The position numbers and the translations under genes are program-made. Under the pieces are notes generated by a model. The model had not been told where the DNA came from. It was given only the letters and a program-made list of their open reading frames with translations, and did no database searches. Shown here piece after piece: positions 27,801-35,935 of a DNA stretch of 50,230 nt; within the stretch, counting starts at the first letter, position 1; each line of letters begins with the position of its first letter. The stretch is from DATGZX01 sp035296965. GTDB lineage: Bacteria; Planctomycetota; Planctomycetia; Gemmatales; Gemmataceae. Location of the stretch: contig DATGZX010000267.1 in the NCBI GenBank assembly GCA_035296965.1, positions 1 through 50,230 of the forward strand. Direction: 5' to 3'.

Positions 27801-29678
27801 ATGAGGCGCACACTGCAAGCGTTGAAACGAACCGGGGAACTAGAGCCTGCGGCGGGTACGCTACCTCTCCCACCGCCCCGAGGTCTTTTTGGCTGGTTGT
27901 GTAGGTACGTACCCGCGGTTGATTCTCTCCGCACTTACTCTTTACGGTCCCTTGGTGCGGACATGGTCGCGGGATTGACGGTGGCCACGGTGGCGGTGCC
28001 GCAGGCCATGGCGTACGCCATGCTCGCGGGCCTGCCGCCGCAGTACGGCCTTTACACAGCCGTCGTCATGACCGCCGTGGGAGCCTTGTTCGATTCGTCC
28101 CGCCAGTTGATCAATGGCCCCACCAATGCCATCTCGATCGCGTTGCTCAGTGCCCTGACGGTGATTCCGGGAGAAGACAAGACATCCGTTGCGGTGGTGT
28201 TTGCCCTGCTGGTCGGCCTCGTGCAATTGGGCATCACGCTCCTGCGCCTGGGAGACCTGACCCGCTATGTCTCGCACGCCGTGATTGTCGGCTTCACGCT
28301 TGGTGCTGGGGCTCTCCTGGTGCTGGATCAACTGAAGAATTTTGTCGGGCTCCCCTCCCGCGGTGACCCTGGCGATCACTTCCTTAAGCGCTTCTGGCTG
28401 ACCATGACTTCGGGGGAACCCTGGCACGGGCCGACCGTCGCCATTGGCGTCGGCACCATCGCCCTGGTGCTCATGGGCAGGTCGATCAACAATTGGCTGC
28501 GGAAAATAGGAGTACGTTTCCCGATTCCGCAGCACCTGCTGGCCGTCGCCATCATGGCAGCGGTGGCGTGGGTCTTTCATCTCGATCAAAACGGTGTCAA
28601 GATCGTCGGTGATATTCCAGCATCATTGCCTGGGTTCGCCTTGCCCGACCTGAAGTGGGAGCAAGTCCAACTGTTGATGGGCAATGCCTTCGGCGTCGCC
28701 GTACTGGGGCTCCTGGAAGCGATCGCCATGGCAAAGGCGATTGCGGTAAACACCGGTCAAAAACTCGATATCAACCAGCAGTGTCTGAGTGAAGGTATGG
28801 CCAATGTCACGGGCAGCTTTTTTCATTGCATGCCCGGCTCCGGCTCGCTCACACGCTCAGCCGTGAACCAGCAAGCTGGTGCCGTCAGCCAGTGGTCGGG
28901 CGTATTTTCCGCCGTTGCGGTTGCGGCCACCATTCTGCTCCTTGCTTCGTTCGCCGGTCATATTCCGAGGGCGTCGCTGGCGGGCCTGCTGATGCTGGCG
29001 TCGTACCGCATGATCGATCACCGCCAGCTTATTTTCCATTTACGCGCCACCCGCTTCGACGCGTTGATTGTCATCGCCACGGCAATGGCGGCCGTATTCA
29101 TCTCCGTGGAGTTTTGCGTGCTGGTCGGCGTGTTTTTATCTTTCGTGCTCTACGTCCCGCGGGCAGCCCAGGTACAGCTCTCCGAGCTGACCCTGACCGG
29201 CGACGGGCAGGTACGCGAACGGGCCCCCAGTGATCTGCGTTGCGGGCGAATGCTGCTTTACGATTTGGAGGGAGAGCTATCTTTCGGCGCGGCTCCGGAG
29301 TTGGAAGCCCATCTGGCCAGCATCGAGCAGCGCGCGAAGGAAAACATCCGGGTAGTTGTGCTCTTTTTGAAGCGAGCGCGCAATCCAGATGCTGTTTGCC
29401 TGAACTTGCTAGCCGACTTCCAGCGCCGCTTGCAAGCGCGCAAGGTTACGCTGATTCTGTGCGGCGTACGTGCAGACCTGGCGAAGGCGCTCCACAATAC
29501 CCGGCTCGATGCGGAGATTGGCGAGCAGTACATCATTCCCGAGACAGGTGGCACAGGCATGAGCACGCAGTACGCAGTTCTAAGAGCCTATCGCATTCTT
29601 GGCCCGGACCTGTGCGAGATTTGCCCACGCAGGCACGAAAAAACCAGCGCAGAGCCGGCTAGCCTGGAAAACACCTAA
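27801..29678 (+). CDS. SulP family anion transporter with STAS domain
   Basis: About 625 residues from ATG 27801; an in-frame GTG at 27744 is an alternative, and both ribosome sites are weak. The Sulfate_transp core begins with RYVPAVDSLRTYSLRSLGADMVAGLTVATVAVPQAMAYAMLAGLPPQYGLY-type sequence and spans about ten to twelve membrane segments. The C-terminal STAS domain (about 480-590, with YDLEGELSFGAAPELEAHL) regulates SulP carriers. Substrate (sulfate, bicarbonate or other anion) cannot be decided. No carbonic anhydrase is fused or adjacent; one lies 3 kb away. Confidence 0.9.
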   Translation: MRRTLQALKRTGELEPAAGTLPLPPPRGLFGWLCRYVPAVDSLRTYSLRSLGADMVAGLTVATVAVPQAMAYAMLAGLPPQYGLYTAVVMTAVGALFDSSRQLINGPTNAISIALLSALTVIPGEDKTSVAVVFALLVGLVQLGITLLRLGDLTRYVSHAVIVGFTLGAGALLVLDQLKNFVGLPSRGDPGDHFLKRFWLTMTSGEPWHGPTVAIGVGTIALVLMGRSINNWLRKIGVRFPIPQHLLAVAIMAAVAWVFHLDQNGVKIVGDIPASLPGFALPDLKWEQVQLLMGNAFGVAVLGLLEAIAMAKAIAVNTGQKLDINQQCLSEGMANVTGSFFHCMPGSGSLTRSAVNQQAGAVSQWSGVFSAVAVAATILLLASFAGHIPRASLAGLLMLASYRMIDHRQLIFHLRATRFDALIVIATAMAAVFISVEFCVLVGVFLSFVLYVPRAAQVQLSELTLTGDGQVRERAPSDLRCGRMLLYDLEGELSFGAAPELEAHLASIEQRAKENIRVVVLFLKRARNPDAVCLNLLADFQRRLQARKVTLILCGVRADLAKALHNTRLDAEIGEQYIIPETGGTGMSTQYAVLRAYRILGPDLCEICPRRHEKTSAEPASLENT

Positions 29679-29932
29679 TGCGTGTTCAAGCCTTGATTTT
29701 GGGGTGTGAACATCGATTCAGAATCCCTGAAATGGGTACATCTGTACATATGACATATGTCAGGGCGAACTGCCATGGGCTCAAGATTCGAGTTGCGATG
29801 TAAACCTTTGTAGAATAGTCACTTGCAGAATTGGCTTTCTTGTCAGACAAGTAGTCTGCATACCCCCCTTTTACATGACAAAACATGACATTGATCCTTT
29901 CCACTGCTTCGGTGCAGCCTGGTGTCCGCGCC
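29679..29932. other. AT-rich spacer between convergent genes, with palindromes
   Basis: Lower GC than its surroundings. Contains the perfect palindrome TGACATATGTCA (29751-29762) and CTTGTC-A-GACAAG (29839-29851). Lying between two gene ends, these may be transcription stops or protein sites. No gene supported. Confidence 0.35.
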
Positions 29933-30736
29933 TTAACGGCAGAGCAATCCGGCATCCAGCACAAATTGCGAACCAGTGATGTACCGAGCCCGGTCGGAGG
30001 CAAGAAACACAACCGCGGCTGCCACGTCTTCCGGTTCAATCCACGGCACAGGTAACAAATTGCCCGCCGAGCGCTCGGCAATCTGCTGGGGTGTGAGTCC
30101 TTCCAGGGCCGCGAGACCGACGTTCATGGGTGTGTTGACGCCCGTTGGGTGAATCGACACGACGCGAATACCGTGCGGCGCCAGCTCCAGAGCCCATGAC
30201 TTTGTCAAGCCAACAAGGCCCCACTTCGACGCGGCATAATGGCTCAGCCGGGCCATGCCGCGCAAGCCGGCCACTGATGAATTGTTGATGATGACGCCGG
30301 CCTTGCGAGCGATCATGTGCGGAATCACACGCCGCGCCACGATCCACGCTCCCTTGAGGTTGATGTCGAGCATGGCGTCCCAGGCTTCCTCGGTCAGCTC
30401 GTGGGCCAGACCATAGGCACAGATGCCGGCATTGTTGAAGAGGATATCGATGTGCCCAAGTCGACTCGCCGTCTCTTCCACTGCCTGAATCACTGCCTGG
30501 TCGTCGCGCACGTCGGCCGCAAACGACAAGCAGGTCACGCCCACGCGTCGGCACTCCTCCTCGAGAGAAGCGAGCCCTTGTGGCGTGCCCAGTGCGTATC
30601 CGGGGTATGGCAACGGCCTGGCCACATCGACAGCCGCAATGTGAACGCCTTCCCGTGCCAGGGCCAGCGCGGACGCCCGGCCTTGGCCGCCGGCCGCGCC
30701 GGTGATGAGCGCTACCCTGCCGGACAACTCGCTCAT
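29933..30736 (-). CDS. Short-chain dehydrogenase/reductase, mycofactocin-type subfamily likeness
   Basis: 267 residues. Cofactor motif TGAAGGQGRA (about 13-22), NNAG, catalytic Ser in NNSSVAG and YAASK (Tyr and Lys), and a C-terminal GSQFVLDAG. An extra loop after the second beta strand (PLPYPGYALGTPQGLA) matches the insertion seen in mycofactocin-coupled SDRs, in which NAD is tightly bound. No mycofactocin genes are in the window, so this is only a resemblance. Its start overlaps the stop of the AhpD-like gene (ATGA), so it is third in the decarboxylase operon and may act on the aldehyde or alcohol derived from the amine (inference). Confidence 0.85.
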   Translation of the reverse strand: MSELSGRVALITGAAGGQGRASALALAREGVHIAAVDVARPLPYPGYALGTPQGLASLEEECRRVGVTCLSFAADVRDDQAVIQAVEETASRLGHIDILFNNAGICAYGLAHELTEEAWDAMLDINLKGAWIVARRVIPHMIARKAGVIINNSSVAGLRGMARLSHYAASKWGLVGLTKSWALELAPHGIRVVSIHPTGVNTPMNVGLAALEGLTPQQIAERSAGNLLPVPWIEPEDVAAAVVFLASDRARYITGSQFVLDAGLLCR

Positions 30737-31266
30737 TGCGGCGCTCCTTTGCGGAAGGGAAAAAGATACTCGTCCAGGTCCACGCGCAGGGCATTGTTGA
30801 ATACATTGGTTGCGATCATCAACCCGCCAAAGGCTGTGAGCGCGACGATCTGCTCCGGTTCCAGGTGTTTGGCCAGCGCAGCGTAAAGCGCGTCCGAAAC
30901 CTGATTGGCATCACGTGCCAGTTGTCGGCCATACTCGACTACCGCTCGGTCGCGGTCATCCAGCCGGAGATCGTCCGGGTTTTCGCCCGTCTCGGTGAGC
31001 CAGCGGCGGAAGAACGTGGAGCAAATCAAGCAATCGGTCTGACTGGAAATCGCGTGTGAGAACAGCGTTGTCAAACGCTGGCCGAGGAAAGCAACTACCT
31101 CCGCGTGAAGGTCGTACCACTTCATGAAAGCTTCGAGTGCCTTGGGCGAATGTGCCAGCGTGCGTTTCATGTTGGTGGTGCGGCCGTGCGCGGCTATCTG
31201 CTCATCGAGCAGTCTTCGGGCGTCGGGCGTGGCATTTTCCATCGTCACGGGCTGAACTCGAGCCAT
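30733..31266 (-). CDS. Carboxymuconolactone decarboxylase/AhpD-like protein
   Basis: 177 residues from ATG 31266, with AAGGAG about 8 nt upstream; the longer open frame upstream is not protein-like. The core SHAISSQTDCLICSTFFRRWL holds the CxxC redox pair of the AhpD/CMD fold, although the His usually found three residues after the second Cys is absent. The C-terminal segment LTAFGGLMIATNVFNNAL is the second family helix. Middle gene of the decarboxylase operon, 16 bp after the decarboxylase and overlapping the SDR. Likely a peroxidase or redox carrier; substrate unknown. Confidence 0.8.
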   Translation of the reverse strand: MARVQPVTMENATPDARRLLDEQIAAHGRTTNMKRTLAHSPKALEAFMKWYDLHAEVVAFLGQRLTTLFSHAISSQTDCLICSTFFRRWLTETGENPDDLRLDDRDRAVVEYGRQLARDANQVSDALYAALAKHLEPEQIVALTAFGGLMIATNVFNNALRVDLDEYLFPFRKGAPQ

Positions 31267-31282
31267 CGGTGTGCTCCTTTCG

Positions 31283-32701
31283 TCAATGCAATCGTTCGGC
31301 TTCCCGGCGCAGCGCTTGCCAGAGGGCCTCGACGTGTTCTCGTTCCGTCTGCTCGGCTCCGATCGAGATGCGCACCATCCACCTTCCGTCCAGAATTGCC
31401 GGTGTGAGATACACATCCCCGGAGCGGTTGAGACGCTCCACCCAGCCGAGCGTGTGCGTGTCCAAAGCATCGCCCTTGAGAGACGGCGGTTCGTAGCGTA
31501 CACAAAGCGTTTGCAAGGGCACGGGTGCCAGCACGCGCCAGTTGGGCGCTGCCTGCAATTGCTCGGTAAGCCAGCGCGCATTGGCAAGGTCGCGGCGCAA
31601 ACGCGCTTGCAAACCCTCAACCCCTTCTGCCCGAAGCAAACACCAAAGCTTCAGCGCGCGAAAGCGTCGCCCCAGCGGAATACCCCAGTCGCGGAAGTTT
31701 CGGACGCGACCATCTGCGGACGATTGTAAATAGCTAGGGTTCGTGGACATCACCCGGACAAGGTGTTCGGGGTCCTTCACGTAATAGAGGGAACAATCGA
31801 AAACCGCGCCAAGCCACTTGTGACTGTTGATCACCAGCGAGTCGGCGCCTTCAATCCCCTGCCACATCCAGCGGCACTCCGGCAAAATCATGGCCGATCC
31901 CGCCATTGCGGCGTCCACGTGCAGCCACAAGCCGTGCTTGCGGGCCACGCCGGCAAGCGCTTCTATGGGATCAAGCGCTGTCGAAATCGTCGTGCCGGTC
32001 GTGGCGACGATCGCGCAGGGCTTCTTGCCCTCGTGGATGTCTCGTTGTACAGCCTCTTCGAGTGCGTCCGGGCGCAGTGCGTAGGCCTTGTCATGAGCAA
32101 GGGCGCGCACGTTGGCACGGCCGAACCCGGCCAGGAGGGAAGCTTTTTCGACAGAGCTGTGACTTTGGTCTGATGTGTAGACGATCAACGGCTGCTCTTC
32201 GGCCTGCATGCCACCGCGGCTAAGGGAATAACGGGTTGTCTTCTCGCGAGCGCATAAGAGAGCGATGAGCGTACTCGTGGAGGCTGTATCCTGGATCACT
32301 CCGCTCCAATCCGGCGAGAGGTCCACCATTTGCCGGACCCAGTCGAGAACAAGTTCTTCCAATTCGGTTAGCGCTGGGCTGGACTGCCAGGAAAGTCCCA
32401 GGACACCGAGGCCGGTGCTGAGATAGTCCCCGAGGACGCTCGCGAGGTTGGCATTCGATGGAAAGTAGCCGAAAAACCTTGGGTGCTGCCAGTGGGAAAG
32501 ACCCGGCTGAAGTATCTGCTCCAGGTCGCGGAATAGGCCTTGGAGTCCATCCGGTGACTGCGGGGGGGAAGCGGGCAACTGGGCTTTGATCTCGCCCGGA
32601 GTCGTTCGTGCCATGACAGGCAGCTCGGAAACGCGGGTTCGGTAATCCGCGATCCAATCAATCAATTGATGGCCGAGAGAACGAAATTCTTCGGGAGTCA
32701 T
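31283..32701 (-). CDS. PLP-dependent group II (aromatic amino acid type) decarboxylase
   Basis: 472 residues, the usual length. PLP lysine in NSHKWLGA (K295), stacking His in SDQSHSSVEKA (H181), and HVDAAMAG Asp (263) for the pyridine nitrogen. The N-terminal HPRFFGYFPSNANLASVLGD is the substrate and dimer loop shared by aromatic-L-amino-acid decarboxylases. It should make tryptamine, tyramine or a related amine from the amino acid; exact substrate unresolved. First gene of a three-gene unit with an AhpD-like protein and an SDR. Confidence 0.88.
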   Translation of the reverse strand: MTPEEFRSLGHQLIDWIADYRTRVSELPVMARTTPGEIKAQLPASPPQSPDGLQGLFRDLEQILQPGLSHWQHPRFFGYFPSNANLASVLGDYLSTGLGVLGLSWQSSPALTELEELVLDWVRQMVDLSPDWSGVIQDTASTSTLIALLCAREKTTRYSLSRGGMQAEEQPLIVYTSDQSHSSVEKASLLAGFGRANVRALAHDKAYALRPDALEEAVQRDIHEGKKPCAIVATTGTTISTALDPIEALAGVARKHGLWLHVDAAMAGSAMILPECRWMWQGIEGADSLVINSHKWLGAVFDCSLYYVKDPEHLVRVMSTNPSYLQSSADGRVRNFRDWGIPLGRRFRALKLWCLLRAEGVEGLQARLRRDLANARWLTEQLQAAPNWRVLAPVPLQTLCVRYEPPSLKGDALDTHTLGWVERLNRSGDVYLTPAILDGRWMVRISIGAEQTEREHVEALWQALRREAERLH

Positions 32702-32851
32702 TGGGATCTCGAAAACGGATTGACACGTCCCTGAGACAGTTTTCTCATTCTAGTGGAATCCAATTGCACTTCGGTCGGCAGCGTCCCATCATGACGCATG
32801 CGTGCTACGACTCCGGACGCGTTAGCGAATCCCAAGTTGGAGGGTATACCT

Positions 32852-33529
32852 GTGGTGCGACATCTCTACCGTGCGGTGACGTGTGTGTGCCTGCTGCTGG
32901 TTGCCAGCCCTTGCCTGTTGGCCCAGGAGCTGCGGCTAACACCTGCGGTTGCTCTGGAAAGGCTAAAGGACGGCAATGCTCGCTTTGCTGCGGACACGCA
33001 AGCCGCCAAGGACATAGGCAATAAACGCCGAACCGAGCTTGCGCGCGGGCAACATCCCTTCGCAGTAATCTTGTCGTGCGCGGATTCGCGTATCGTTCCG
33101 GAATGGCTTTTCGATCAGGGTCTGGGCGATTTGTTTGTACTACGCATCGCCGGCAACGTCGCCGAGCAAGGAATGCTGGCTTCGACCGAATACGCGGTTG
33201 AACACTTCCACGTCCCACTCATCGTGGTTCTGGGACACGACCGCTGCGGCGCTGTGCAAGCGGCGGTCGATGGCAAACCGCTGCCCGGCCACCTGGGCTG
33301 GCTTGTCAAACAAGTATTTACGGGCGACAATCTCCCCGCCGGCAAGCCAGAGGCTGTCGCCGCGGCAATTCGGGCCAATGCCATTCACCAGGCCGAAGCT
33401 CTGACTCGAAAAAGTCCGGAGCTGAAGGAATTGATGGACCACAAACGCGTCCAGGTGGTGGCGGGAGTCTATTCGCTGGCAACAGGCAAGATTTCATGGT
33501 CGGATGTGCCAGAACCCAAGCGTCCCTGA
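32852..33529 (+). CDS. Exported beta-class carbonic anhydrase
   Basis: 225 residues from GTG 32852, preceded by GGAGGG at 7-nt spacing. An ATG at 32798 in the same frame is possible but lacks such a site. A signal peptide (LYRAVTCVCLLLVASPCLLAQ) directs it out of the cytoplasm. The zinc ligands of beta carbonic anhydrases are present: CADSR (Cys, with the Asp-Arg dyad) and HDRCG (His, Cys). It interconverts CO2 and bicarbonate in the periplasm. Its 3' end converges within 10 bp of the DUF1501 gene. Confidence 0.9.
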   Translation: MVRHLYRAVTCVCLLLVASPCLLAQELRLTPAVALERLKDGNARFAADTQAAKDIGNKRRTELARGQHPFAVILSCADSRIVPEWLFDQGLGDLFVLRIAGNVAEQGMLASTEYAVEHFHVPLIVVLGHDRCGAVQAAVDGKPLPGHLGWLVKQVFTGDNLPAGKPEAVAAAIRANAIHQAEALTRKSPELKELMDHKRVQVVAGVYSLATGKISWSDVPEPKRP

Positions 33530-33539
33530 CGCAAACCTG

Positions 33540-34937
33540 CTAGCCCCACAGCTCAAGTACCGGTTCCACATCGGATATCCGCCAGGGCCTGCCGAGGAGT
33601 GTCGGGACCTGCAGCGCCGGATCGATGCCGAGTGCGTGGAAAATGGTCGCCGATAGACGACCCGCGGGAACGGGGTGCTCCACGGGATAGGCTCCGTACT
33701 TGTCTGTTGCGCCAAATAGACGGCCGCCCGGAAGGCCTGCTCCCGCGAGCAAGGCTGTGAAGGCGGCGGCCCAGTGGTCTCGTCCTGCCCCGGCGTTCAC
33801 CTTCGGGGTCCGGCCAAACTCGCCCACCACAATCACGAGCGTTTCGTCCAACAGTCCACGGACGGCGAGGTCTTCCAGGAATGCTGCCACGCCCTGGTCC
33901 ATGCGCGGCAAGAGAGGGTCCTTGAGCATTTTGAAATTGTCCTTGTGCGTATCCCAGTTCTTGAGACCGCCGAAGATGCTCGACATGCAATTCACATGCA
34001 CAAGCTGTACGCCCGCCTGCACCAGGCGCCGCGCCAGCAAGAGAGATTGGCCAAAGAAGTTGCGACCATAGCGGTCACGCACGCTCGCCGGCTCGCGCGC
34101 CAGGTCCAATGCCTCCCCGGTCAGGCCGGCATCGAGCAGAGAGAAGGCTTTTTCTTGATGCTCCTCAAAAGTCCGTCCGGCCAGGCTTTTCTCCATGCCT
34201 CGGAGTTGTGCCTCAACCGTTTTCAGGAGATTTCGCCGCGCTTGAAGTCGCGACGATTCGACTGAAGGTCCAAGACCAAGATCGACCGTTCGAAAATCCA
34301 AGCTGGAAGGATCTCCCCCAGGCACCACGGGATCGTGGCGAGCGCCAAGGAAGCCGGCGTTCTGCCCAGAGCGGAACTCCCCGTTCACTACCAAGTACTG
34401 CGGCACCATGAAGAAGGGCGGCACGGGCCGGCGCTTCCCCTCCACGGCGGCCGCCGCGGCACCGATGTGAGGATGGTCTTCGCGCGTGCCAATACCGCTC
34501 AGATTGACGGAACGGGGATAGACGTGCCCCGTACTCATCTCGTAGGCCGCGCTCGCGTGATTGTTATCCTGGTGACAGAGGGAGCGCAGCACCGTGAAGC
34601 GCTGTGCCTGTTGGGCAAGAAAGGGAAGGTGCTCGCATACCTGGATACCGGGAACGCTCGTAGCAATAGGCCTGAACTGGCCCCGGATCTCCAGCGGCGC
34701 TGCAGGTTTCATGTCAAACGTATCGATCTGCGAGGGACCGCCTTTCAGGAAAATTAGCACACAGGACTTTGCTTGGCCGAATGATCGAGGCCTAGACTGC
34801 CTGGCAGCCGCCCTGGCCCGGCCGCATAGCAAATGGGGCAAGGCGAGCCCGAACAGCCCCAGCCCGCCAATGCGCAGCACAGTGCGGCGGTCGGGTTGTT
34901 CAGTGCCGGACCAAGAGATCTCTGTAGAAGAGTTCAT
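33540..34937 (-). CDS. DUF1501 family protein, Tat-exported
   Basis: 465 residues from ATG 34937; the open frame before it is not protein-like. A twin-arginine signal RRTVLRIGGLGLFGLALPHLL (RR at 17-18) predicts Tat export. Family motifs are present: LIFLKGGPSQIDTFDMKP, LRSLCHQDNNHASAAYEMSTGH, NWDTHKDNF, VVGEFGRTPKVN, AGRDHWAAAFTALLAGAGLPGG and SATIFHALGID. DUF1501 proteins are alkaline-phosphatase-superfamily-like (sulfatase-like) and expanded in planctomycetes, usually partnered with a DUF1549/DUF1553 protein, which is missing here. Function unproven. Confidence 0.92.
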   Translation of the reverse strand: MNSSTEISWSGTEQPDRRTVLRIGGLGLFGLALPHLLCGRARAAARQSRPRSFGQAKSCVLIFLKGGPSQIDTFDMKPAAPLEIRGQFRPIATSVPGIQVCEHLPFLAQQAQRFTVLRSLCHQDNNHASAAYEMSTGHVYPRSVNLSGIGTREDHPHIGAAAAAVEGKRRPVPPFFMVPQYLVVNGEFRSGQNAGFLGARHDPVVPGGDPSSLDFRTVDLGLGPSVESSRLQARRNLLKTVEAQLRGMEKSLAGRTFEEHQEKAFSLLDAGLTGEALDLAREPASVRDRYGRNFFGQSLLLARRLVQAGVQLVHVNCMSSIFGGLKNWDTHKDNFKMLKDPLLPRMDQGVAAFLEDLAVRGLLDETLVIVVGEFGRTPKVNAGAGRDHWAAAFTALLAGAGLPGGRLFGATDKYGAYPVEHPVPAGRLSATIFHALGIDPALQVPTLLGRPWRISDVEPVLELWG

Positions 34938-35074
34938 GCGGGTGTCCCTGAGCCCAAAAGGGTCTGGCCTCTCGCCTTCAACTTCCCCTCTTCTATAGCA
35001 GAGTCTGGACCGATGGGATAGCATCCAAATACCAGGACAAGCATTGCCCCAAGCTGAACTAGCGGCGCTAAACC

Positions 35075-35395
35075 ATGACGACTACGACGATCACTGTTCA
35101 GGGCACGCTTCAGCCAGACGGCCTGACGGTGCACCTCGAGAAGAAGCTCCCCCTGCCGCCTGGACGGGTGACGGTGACGGTGCAGCCGACGGTGACGAAA
35201 ACCGGCCCAACCATGCTGGAGGTTCTGGATCGCATCCACCGGGACCAACAGCAGCGGGGCCGCAAGCCGATGACTGAGGTAGAGATGGCTGCCGAGATCG
35301 CCCAGGTGCACTCGGAAGACGACCCGTACGAGGAGCGTTGGCGGGAAATCTGGTCGCGGACCGGCGCCGGGCCCGACAAGACGGACAAGCCCTGA
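35075..35395 (+). CDS. Putative antitoxin of a PIN-domain system
   Basis: 106 residues. The N-terminus TTITVQGTLQPDGLTVHLEKKLPLPPGRVTVTVQP is a short beta-rich DNA-binding type segment resembling the other antitoxins at 46578 and 49072. The acidic C-terminal half (EMAAEIAQVHSEDDPYEERW) would cover a toxin. Its stop overlaps the ATG of the downstream PIN gene (TGATG). The toxin is a pseudogene, so this is an orphaned antitoxin. Confidence 0.65.
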   Translation: MTTTTITVQGTLQPDGLTVHLEKKLPLPPGRVTVTVQPTVTKTGPTMLEVLDRIHRDQQQRGRKPMTEVEMAAEIAQVHSEDDPYEERWREIWSRTGAGPDKTDKP

Positions 35396-35795
35396 TGCTC
35401 ATCTACCTCGACTCCGTCATCTGTATCTATGCAGTTGAGGGTGCACTGTCCTTCCAGGGCAGGGCCAGAGCGAGATTGGCGACCATACACGCCGCTGGCA
35501 ACTAGCCCGCCATCAGGGACCCGACCTGGCTGGAGTGCCGGGTGAAACCGATCCGTCTGGGCGATGCGCTGGGGCTGGCAGACATGGAGGCCTTCTTGAC
35601 CGGCTCTGACGTCGTGCGCGTGCCCATGCCCACAGCAGTATACGAGCTTGCTTGCCGCATTCGGGCCGTCCACAGTTACAAACTGGCCGACGCGCTCCAT
35701 CTGGCGCGGCGGTCGCAGGCGGCTGCGATTTGTTTCTGACTAACGACCACCGCTTGAGCAGTTTTCCCGACATCATGGTTGAAGTACTTGCATGA
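35395..35795 (+). pseudogene. Broken PIN-domain (VapC-like) toxin
   Basis: The frame starts MLIYLDSVICIYAVEGA (first PIN Asp), meets an in-frame TAG at 35503-35505, and continues in the same frame with WLECRVKPIRLGDA (conserved Glu) and SYKLADALHLA (conserved Asp). Near 35705 one base is missing; past it the +1 frame reads GGCDLFLTNDHRLSSF, the last PIN motif. Joined, these give a typical ~130-residue PIN nuclease. One nonsense mutation plus one frameshift make it inactive, while its antitoxin is intact. Confidence 0.85.
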
Positions 35796-35935
35796 ACCCT
35801 GGTCAAGCATGCCGGCGGCTACAGCCAGATTCTAGACCTTTTGCTTTCCCGCGGGCCGGGACGAGCAAAATAGATGCGTCCCCTTTGAGTTTCGGATGGT
35901 GCGTCGGCGCGAGTACGCTTGACGCACACTACAGA

